Positions 1-4,988 of a DNA stretch of 6,151 nt are shown here, piece by piece. A program made the position numbers and the translations under genes. Source of the stretch: Clostridia bacterium (GTDB lineage Bacteria > Bacillota > Clostridia > Oscillospirales > CAG-272); the NCBI GenBank assembly GCA_017455945.1, contig JAFTLM010000032.1, forward strand, positions 1 to 6,151, given 5' to 3'. A model generated the notes under the pieces. The model ran no database searches. It worked only from the letters and a program-made list of their open reading frames with translations, and was not told the DNA's origin. The number at the start of each line of letters is the position of its first letter. Positions within the stretch are counted from its first letter, which is position 1.

Positions 1-1
1 C

Positions 2-544
2 AGCATTGTCTATGGTAACGTATTCTGCGTTATTATTCGCACCGTTGGCACCTCTGTGAAGATGTATCAACGGCATTCTCGTGCCTGCATTATCAACGGG
101 CTGTGTAGTATGCATTCTGATGCGGAAACTTATTTCCGCCGCCTCTGTTATAATACAGTTTTTGGCGCTTGTGTTAGTCTGAAAAGCAAAAACTCCAATA
201 ACACCGTAATCGCCTGTATCGGTCTGGTTTTGAACAAAGCTGTAATAATGGTTACCGTTACTTTCCTTAACCAAAGTTCCCGTTCCTATTGCGTTGCCGG
301 TTTGCATCAAAAATCCGAATGGGTCGCAAAGCTTACCGTCAGCATTGGTAGCCGTAGAATTTTGCATATAATTCAAGTGTTTTGTTGACGACCCGTAATT
401 TTCGAAATCGAAGCTGGCATAATAGCCATAGTCATCATATGTATCAAGCGGTTCATCAAAGGTATTTTCCGCCGATACGGGGAAAGCCGACACAAGCATT
501 GTAAGGAGCAACAAGCCTGTGAAAAGAGTGATTATTTTTTTCAT
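2..544 (-). CDS. Secreted protein of unknown function, N-terminal part (cut by left edge)
   Basis: The minus-strand frame starts at the ATG at 544-542 and stays open to the left edge, giving 181 residues and no stop. Residues 1-25 form a typical Sec signal peptide: MKK, a hydrophobic core (ITLFTGLLLLTMLV), then a likely signal peptidase I site after VSA at 23-25. There is no lipobox cysteine. The mature part begins acidic and Tyr-rich (residues about 26-50, including YYASFDFEN), then becomes rich in Asn, Thr, Gly and aromatic residues with alternating strand-like segments such as HYYSFVQ and EISFRIRM. This composition suits an extracellular beta-sandwich (concanavalin A/LamG-like or carbohydrate-binding), but I recognise no family signature. 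A GGAGG five bases upstream and a strong promoter at 606-634 support the start. The gene is separate from the operon to its right. The gene and its secretion are well supported; the function is unknown, and binding or cleaving a polysaccharide is only a guess from context. Confidence 0.85.
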   Translation of the reverse strand, partial: MKKIITLFTGLLLLTMLVSAFPVSAENTFDEPLDTYDDYGYYASFDFENYGSSTKHLNYMQNSTATNADGKLCDPFGFLMQTGNAIGTGTLVKESNGNHYYSFVQNQTDTGDYGVIGVFAFQTNTSAKNCIITEAAEISFRIRMHTTQPVDNAGTRMPLIHLHRGANGANNNAEYVTIDNA

Positions 545-549
545 TTTTT

Positions 550-554
550 CCTCC
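550..554 (-). promoter_or_regulatory. Ribosome binding site of the secreted-protein gene
   Basis: On the minus strand this reads GGAGG, followed by five A residues and the ATG at 544. It is a full-strength Shine-Dalgarno match at normal spacing and fixes the start of the signal-peptide-bearing frame. Confidence 0.85.
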
Positions 555-605
555 AACCAAAACAATTTGATAACATTCAATTTCCATAATAAGTAATACA
601 TATAT

Positions 606-634
606 ATTTTATCACATAGATACTTTGGTGTCAA
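606..634 (-). promoter_or_regulatory. Near-consensus housekeeping-sigma promoter with extended -10
   Basis: On the minus strand a perfect -35 box TTGACA (634-629) is followed by a 17-base spacer and the -10 box TAAAAT (611-606, five of six consensus). A TG one base upstream of the -10 (614-613) makes it an extended -10. The DNA just upstream (about 640-660) is very A/T-rich and could act as an UP element. Initiation would be expected near 599, giving a leader of about 55 bases before the ATG at 544. It drives the secreted-protein gene and lies downstream of the operon terminator at 678-703, so the two units look independent. I see no clear operator in or beside it. Confidence 0.85.
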
Positions 635-677
635 CCGAAATTGTATTTTTTATTCAAAAATATTCCACAAAAGCAAC

Positions 678-703
678 AAACACCCCGCATTGGTGGGGTG
701 TTT
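678..703 (-). terminator. Rho-independent terminator closing the five-gene operon
   Basis: A perfect 9-bp inverted repeat (AAACACCCC at 678-686, GGGGTGTTT at 695-703) encloses an 8-base loop. It starts 14 bases after the stop codon of the beta-propeller gene (718-720). On the minus strand the stem ends in TTT and continues GTTGCTTTT, an imperfect U-rich tract. The palindrome is equally stable on the plus strand, but no plus-strand gene needs it. It also shields the next promoter (606-634) from read-through. Confidence 0.85.
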
Positions 704-717
704 ATAATTATATTTGT

Positions 718-1668
718 TTACAGTGAGATTACGCAAAGCGGATTTGGCATATTTAGTGTTTGCTCCGTGAGCACGGGTTTGCCGTCAACAAGCTTAAGAA
801 TTGTAACGTCGTTGGTAAGCTCGTTTGTACAGAACATCAAATCGTCAACAATCAGAAAATCTCTGGGATTTTTTCCTCCACAATACGTATTTTCAAGCAG
901 ACGAAGCTCTTTGCCGCATATTTCAAGACGAGTTATGGTTTCGGCTCCTCTGTTAGAAATATAGAGATACTTCCCTTTTATTCTGATTGCTGCTGCTGTA
1001 TTCTTTTCCTTGAAATCGGGAAGGCATTCATAGGTATTCAAATATGTAAGCACTCCGTCGTCATAATCAAACACGCTTACAGATGAAACAAGCTCATTTA
1101 CGCAATAGACAAGCTTTCCGTCATCTGAAAACGCAAGGTGGCGTGCCCCGTAGCCTTCGGGAACCTTTGCAACCGATAACTGCTTCAAATCAAGAGTATA
1201 GGTAAATATACTGTCAATTCCAAGGTCGGTACAAAGGACGTACTTACCGTCGGGCGTGGGCGATACAAAATGAGTATGTGCCTCGGTCTGGCGTGTTGGA
1301 TGAGGTCCTTTTCCGCTATGTGTTGAAACCGTATCGGGAAGCTTAACCACGTTACCCGAGAGATAATTGACTGTATAAACCTTTCCGTTTACCACAGACA
1401 GATGACAGGGCACTATTCCCTGCGACGAAATAATTTCAGTTGGATTTATAAGCCTTCCGTTTTCGTCAATATCAAAGGTCAATGTCCCACCGAATTTTGT
1501 ATTCTTGTCGGTCTCTTTAAGAATAACGTAAGCCTTATTGTCTTCTATTGCAATATACATAGGCTTATCCAAATCAACCTTTTCACAGAACGAAACATTT
1601 TCGTTTTCAAGTATGTAATGATATATGCCGCCATCTTCGGTGCAAGCACAAAAATACAGATGTTTCAT
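718..1668 (-). CDS. Lactonase-type seven-bladed beta-propeller protein (6-phosphogluconolactonase/YVTN family)
   Basis: This 316-residue protein has no signal peptide, so it is probably cytoplasmic. The length is slightly below the 330-390 usual for the bacterial YbhE-type lactonases. Blade-repeat motifs are spaced along it: VPCHLSV then KVYTVNYLSGNV (86-107), QTEAHTHFVSPTPDGKYV (127-144) with TDLGIDSIFTY (147-157), GARHLAFSDDGKLVYCVNEL (174-193), AAIRI then YLYISNRGAETI (226-245), and GKNPRDFLIV then CTNELTNDVTIL (265-291). The HxH around 131-133 and ARHLAF around 175-180 are hallmark conserved segments of the family. Members hydrolyse sugar lactones, classically 6-phosphogluconolactone, to the aldonate. 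Here it is the last operon gene, nine bases after the trehalase-like gene, with its ribosome site overlapping that gene's stop. Given the dehydrogenase and dehydratase upstream, an unphosphorylated aldonolactone is my preferred substrate (inference). Members of this fold are often annotated on similarity alone, so a non-enzymatic role is possible. Confidence 0.9.
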   Translation of the reverse strand: MKHLYFCACTEDGGIYHYILENENVSFCEKVDLDKPMYIAIEDNKAYVILKETDKNTKFGGTLTFDIDENGRLINPTEIISSQGIVPCHLSVVNGKVYTVNYLSGNVVKLPDTVSTHSGKGPHPTRQTEAHTHFVSPTPDGKYVLCTDLGIDSIFTYTLDLKQLSVAKVPEGYGARHLAFSDDGKLVYCVNELVSSVSVFDYDDGVLTYLNTYECLPDFKEKNTAAAIRIKGKYLYISNRGAETITRLEICGKELRLLENTYCGGKNPRDFLIVDDLMFCTNELTNDVTILKLVDGKPVLTEQTLNMPNPLCVISL

Positions 1669-1673
1669 ACAGT

Positions 1674-1679
1674 CTCCTT
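1674..1679 (-). promoter_or_regulatory. Ribosome binding site overlapping the upstream stop codon
   Basis: Minus strand reads TAAGGAG: the stop TAA of the trehalase-like gene (1680-1678) supplies the first bases of AAGGAG, and the ATG of the beta-propeller gene follows five bases later (1668). This supports that start and suggests translational coupling. Confidence 0.85.
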
Positions 1680-2898
1680 AAAAGATAATTTCGTTTTCGA
1701 GAAACTCGGTTGCCGCTAAATAAACACCGGCACTCCAGCCCATCATAGCAGGCATTTTGTATTCATCGACAACGTCAATACTTCCGTTTATAACGTTGTA
1801 TTTTTCCCACAAATTATGTGTCTCATCAAATATTTTATCCACCAGTTCAACGTATTTTTTCGCAATACGGCGTGCGTCATCATCAAATCCGTACTTATGC
1901 AAAGCAGAAAAGGTTATATACTGAAGGCATGCCCAGCCGTTGGGACATCCCCACTGATAGGAACCCTCGATAACGTTTTCCTCGGTGGTAAGAATACCGT
2001 GCCTTGCTTCAAGTCGGTTGAGGCTTTCAGCCAACTTTTTGGCACGGCATTCATCAAGCAGTCCAACAAACATAGGATAAAAAGATGCTGCCGAGAACAC
2101 GGCACTATGGGTCTTACTTGCAAAATTGTAATCAAGCAGCAGACCATCTCCGTTATCCATATATTCAAGCATCAAGTTCTTGCGCTTCTCGGCGGCATTA
2201 CTCCAAATATCTTCCTCTCCTGTACCAAGCTCTGCTGAGAAATACCCCATATTTTGTTCAAACAGATACATAAGAGAATTCAGGTCAACGGGGTTGTAAT
2301 TATACACCTCAAAGCCCCATCTTGAACAGATATCCCATCCGCTTTCGCAAACGGCGAGAGTGTGATATCCCAAATCGTGAGCATTTCCCTTGGGCATAAA
2401 GCCGACGCGCTTTCCAAGCTGCCCCACCGAGTATTCAAGCAATCCGTCGGTATAATTATGAGAGCCGTACACGTTAAGCCCGTTAGGCGCTATTCTCTTG
2501 GTCATCCAGAAGTCATATTCCTTCTTAAGTGTAAAATATGCTCCGCGAAGCCACGCCTTGTCGTTATAATGGCGATATACGTCGTACACCATAGCCGAAA
2601 GAAACGGAGGCTGTGAGCGTGTAAGATAATAAGTTCTGTTTCCGTTAGGCATAAAGCCATATTTCTCCACCATATAGAGCATGTTGTCGGTATTATATTT
2701 TACTTGATCACATCTGCCTGATATCTCAAGTCCCTTATTGGTGAAAAAGGTATCCCAATAATACATTTCGTCAAAATAACCTACCGACGGAACTATGTAC
2801 GGATAAGGCATACCTATTAAGGTATCCTTATCCTCTCTGTTTTCCTTGATGCAATCATTCCAATGGGCGTTTATGTAGCTTTTTACCTTTTCGGACAT
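1678..2898 (-). CDS. Short GH37 (trehalase-fold) glycoside hydrolase, substrate probably not trehalose
   Basis: This 406-residue protein has no signal peptide and is clearly shorter than characterised bacterial trehalases (about 550). It matches the GH37 (alpha/alpha)6 barrel: YFDEMYYWDTFF at 41-52 corresponds to the first trehalase signature, TRSQPPF at 93-99 to the conserved RSQPP segment, and SYQWGCPNGWA at 313-323 to the second signature (QWDxPxGW). ESGWDICSRW (185-194) carries the predicted general acid D189, and WEKYNV (364-369) carries the predicted base E365. By family knowledge it inverts an alpha-glycosidic bond. Several recognition elements differ: PGGRF is replaced by PSVGYF (37-42), the PRPES-type segment is absent, and the Gly-rich lid before EY is reduced to VVDEYKMP (376-383). 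Trehalase activity is therefore doubtful and another alpha-glycoside more likely (inference). It sits 11 bases after the GH10-like gene and 9 before the beta-propeller gene. Confidence 0.88.
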   Translation of the reverse strand: MSEKVKSYINAHWNDCIKENREDKDTLIGMPYPYIVPSVGYFDEMYYWDTFFTNKGLEISGRCDQVKYNTDNMLYMVEKYGFMPNGNRTYYLTRSQPPFLSAMVYDVYRHYNDKAWLRGAYFTLKKEYDFWMTKRIAPNGLNVYGSHNYTDGLLEYSVGQLGKRVGFMPKGNAHDLGYHTLAVCESGWDICSRWGFEVYNYNPVDLNSLMYLFEQNMGYFSAELGTGEEDIWSNAAEKRKNLMLEYMDNGDGLLLDYNFASKTHSAVFSAASFYPMFVGLLDECRAKKLAESLNRLEARHGILTTEENVIEGSYQWGCPNGWACLQYITFSALHKYGFDDDARRIAKKYVELVDKIFDETHNLWEKYNVINGSIDVVDEYKMPAMMGWSAGVYLAATEFLENEIIF

Positions 2899-2905
2899 AC
2901 TAAAA

Positions 2906-2911
2906 CTCCTT
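2906..2911 (-). promoter_or_regulatory. Ribosome binding site overlapping the GH10-like stop codon
   Basis: Minus strand reads TAAGGAG: the stop TAA of the GH10-like gene (2912-2910) runs into GGAG, with seven bases to the ATG of the trehalase-like gene at 2898. It has the same architecture as the next junction and implies coupled translation. Confidence 0.85.
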
Positions 2912-4238
2912 ATTTTTTATGAATTGAGAAGTTGCTTACCTTTCCGTCAATCTCTGCCTTATAGTCACCGTAGAAGCCTCTGAACTCTATGCAGCCGTTT
3001 TCGTCGGTGGTAAGCTCAAGGTCGGTATGCCATCTCTTGTTGAACATCTCATACATACGCTCAGCCGACTTTTTAGGTGTCATATCGTGGCGGAAAAGAC
3101 CGCCCTTACATCTGTTTTCGTTCCATATACGACCGGGGATTTTAGTAATATGAGCATATCCTTCGGGTATATTCCAGTAAACCACGTTTTCAACTGCAGG
3201 ATGTCCGAAGAAACAAGTATAAATAAGGTCAAGAAGATCAGCCTGCAAAAGCTCGTCTTCTTCCGTCTCGCCAAAAGTGGGAACGGTTATTTCGGTAATT
3301 TCAAGAGGTTTGCCGAACTCGGCAAATTTATCGAGTGCCTCAAATATAGACTTGGGATTAAAGTGATGTGGATTAGGTGTTACCAGTGCTTTTTGATATT
3401 GTTCATCGGTATCTATGTTAGCGCCCGTGAATGCGTGGTGCTGAATTCCTATCTTATCTATACGCACACCCTTTGCAAGTGCTGCGTCAAGCATCATAAA
3501 ATAGCTGTTTCTATATCCTCTTTCGGCTATTGCCTTTACAGGATTCGCCTCGTTTATAACAAGAACGTCGTCCTTAAAATATTTTCTCGCAAGGTCGAAC
3601 GACCATTCTATTATATCACGTTTACTGCTTATTGCGCTCTTGAATTTCCATTCCCACTCACAACACAATTCATTAATGACCTCAATCTCGTACATCTTGC
3701 CGGCATATCTTTCGGATATTTCGGCAAAACGCTTTTCGTAGAGCTTTTCCATAGCCTCCATATCGTTAAGAGGAAGCCATTCGGGGATAAATTTGTCGTA
3801 AACAAGGCAATGGAGCTTGGGAAGAACGCCGTTTTCGTTACAATATTCTACACAACGATCGGGAGCAGGGCGACGGTAGACCTTGGGGCTATCCTTGTCA
3901 TATCGCGGCTTGCCCTCTTCGGGTTCAAGTCCGTCCCAATAGAAAGGAACCGTGGCAAGATTGAAGTGTTTTTTAAACTCTTCTCTGTATCTTACATTAT
4001 ACTCCTCATTTTCAAATTCGTCAAGCATAAAAATGTTTGCACCGTAGTTAAAATCGTGAGAGGTCTGATTTCTCTTTACTTTTTTACCGACAACAGGGTT
4101 GCCGTTTTTATCCTTAAAAGAAAGCTTACAATTACCCTTGCGGTACTTTTCAATGTTCTCCTTTGCTTTGCCTTCAAGAATGTCTTTATGCTCTTCGGCA
4201 TACTTAAGCCACAAATTTCGTAATTCTTGTTTTGTCAT
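2910..4238 (-). CDS. GH10-fold (endo-xylanase-like) glycoside hydrolase, cytoplasmic and divergent
   Basis: The protein has 442 residues. I place the start at the ATG at 4238 because GGAGG lies eight bases upstream; the frame stays open another 36 codons into the dehydrogenase gene, but that part is only a shadow. Residues about 35-75 form a small beta-domain (KLSFKDKNGNPVVGKKV, then HDFNYGANIF) that often precedes the barrel in uncharacterised GH10 relatives. Barrel landmarks are YWDGLEPEEGKPRYD (100-114), KLHCLVYDKFIPEWL (141-155), EVINE (186-190) with acid/base E190, IGIQHH (263-268) and LEITEI (312-317) with nucleophile E316. A C-terminal tail, DENGCIEFRGFYGDYKAEI (412-430), is another hallmark of that subgroup. 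GH10 enzymes retain configuration on beta-linked glycans, usually xylan. Here the NEMKW segment of the -2 xylose subsite reads VPFYW (97-101) and the subsite Trp is Tyr147. There is no signal peptide, so it should act on imported material. Fold and catalytic pair are clear; the substrate is unknown. Confidence 0.9.
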   Translation of the reverse strand: MTKQELRNLWLKYAEEHKDILEGKAKENIEKYRKGNCKLSFKDKNGNPVVGKKVKRNQTSHDFNYGANIFMLDEFENEEYNVRYREEFKKHFNLATVPFYWDGLEPEEGKPRYDKDSPKVYRRPAPDRCVEYCNENGVLPKLHCLVYDKFIPEWLPLNDMEAMEKLYEKRFAEISERYAGKMYEIEVINELCCEWEWKFKSAISSKRDIIEWSFDLARKYFKDDVLVINEANPVKAIAERGYRNSYFMMLDAALAKGVRIDKIGIQHHAFTGANIDTDEQYQKALVTPNPHHFNPKSIFEALDKFAEFGKPLEITEITVPTFGETEEDELLQADLLDLIYTCFFGHPAVENVVYWNIPEGYAHITKIPGRIWNENRCKGGLFRHDMTPKKSAERMYEMFNKRWHTDLELTTDENGCIEFRGFYGDYKAEIDGKVSNFSIHKK

Positions 4239-4246
4239 TGTTTTAT

Positions 4247-4251
4247 CCTCC
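4247..4251 (-). promoter_or_regulatory. Ribosome binding site that fixes the GH10-like start
   Basis: GGAGG on the minus strand, eight bases before the ATG at 4238, lies in the 17-base gap after the dehydrogenase stop (4258-4256). It rules out the upstream in-frame ATG at 4346, which would sit inside the dehydrogenase gene. Confidence 0.85.
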
Positions 4252-4255
4252 AAAA

Positions 4256-4984
4256 TTACAAATGCATTCCACCGTCTACTATTATTTCGCTTCCCGTTAC
4301 GTATCTTGCCTCTTCCGAGCAAAGGAAGAGTGCCGAGGGGGAACAATCCTCGGCTTCGCCCGCGTACCCTGCGGGGATTCCTGCCATTACCTTTTTGTTA
4401 TACTCGGGGTCGGAAAGTGCCGCATCGTTTCTCGGCGTTGCGATTACTCCCGGGCAAAGATTATTGACTGTAATTCCATAGGGCGCAACCTGTTTTGCAA
4501 CGTTTCTTACAATACTCATTTGTGCGTCCTTACTTGCGGCATAAACCGCCATATCAACGTGAGGCTTATATTGCTGAACGCTGCCTACGGTAACAATTCG
4601 ACCGAAATTCTGCTCTTTCATATGCGGAAAATACTTCTGCATAAGAGCAAGTGAAGCAGCGAAGTTAACCGACATCTGGGTATCAAGCTCATCACGCGTT
4701 ATCTCGTTCCAATGCTTTCTGTACTGAACGCTGGCGTTAAGAACCACGATATCCAGGTCACCTGTGGCATTGTATATGACCTCCGCACAATCTTTATCGG
4801 CAAGGTTTTTTACAACGTAATTCTTACATCCTATTTCAGCTATCGCCTTTTTGCATTTTTCTTCGCTTGTTGCGCCGTGTATCCAAACCTCTGCTCCCGC
4901 TTCGTGAAAAGCTTTTGCGATTGCAAAACCAATTCCCTGGGTAGAGCCTGTTATAAGTGCTTTTTTTCCTGTTAAATCAAACAT
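4256..4984 (-). CDS. Short-chain dehydrogenase/reductase (SDR), classical type
   Basis: This 242-residue protein has the standard length and motif order of classical SDRs. The Rossmann dinucleotide motif is TGSTQGIG (12-19), the usual NNAG motif reads LNAS (82-85), and the catalytic tetrad is N107, S135, Y148 and K152 (YAASK, 148-152). PGV at 178-180 and the C-terminal YVTGSEIIVDGG (228-239) are typical of the FabG/gluconate-dehydrogenase-like group. No Asp ends the second strand (VWIHGATS, 33-40), which leans towards NADP(H), though weakly. Likely roles are oxidation of a sugar at C1 to its lactone, or interconversion of a hydroxyl and keto group on a sugar acid (inference from neighbours). 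FabG-type reductase is the alternative but fits the context poorly. The start at 4984 is chosen because the Rossmann fold begins at once and GGAG lies eight bases upstream. The frame extends 32 codons further into the dehydratase gene without support. It follows that gene by four bases. Confidence 0.93.
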   Translation of the reverse strand: MFDLTGKKALITGSTQGIGFAIAKAFHEAGAEVWIHGATSEEKCKKAIAEIGCKNYVVKNLADKDCAEVIYNATGDLDIVVLNASVQYRKHWNEITRDELDTQMSVNFAASLALMQKYFPHMKEQNFGRIVTVGSVQQYKPHVDMAVYAASKDAQMSIVRNVAKQVAPYGITVNNLCPGVIATPRNDAALSDPEYNKKVMAGIPAGYAGEAEDCSPSALFLCSEEARYVTGSEIIVDGGMHL

Positions 4985-4988
4985 TTTA

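Noticed and set aside
56..388. A 110-codon plus-strand frame over the left gene
   Set aside because: The opposite strand carries a signal peptide, ribosome site and promoter for a real gene across the same bases; the plus-strand product shows no domain.
565..585. An A/T-rich inverted repeat in the leader (TTGA, TAACAT, TCAA)
   Set aside because: Only a four-base arm pairs without mismatch, which is too weak for an operator or RNA switch claim.
629..645. A possible CcpA cre-like site over the -35 box (TGTCAACCGAAATTG on the plus strand)
   Set aside because: The central CG and flanking spacing do not fit the cre consensus; the resemblance is no better than chance in A/T-rich DNA.
3027..4223. 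A 398-codon open frame on the plus strand
   Set aside because: It lies wholly antisense to the GH10-like gene, whose motifs and ribosome site are convincing. The product is rich in Cys, Phe and Val with no recognisable domain, as expected of a codon-bias shadow.
4239..4346. A 36-codon N-terminal extension of the GH10-like protein
   Set aside because: It reads through the dehydrogenase gene in another frame, is Arg/Gly-rich with no signal-peptide character, and the GGAGG at 4247-4251 points to the later ATG.
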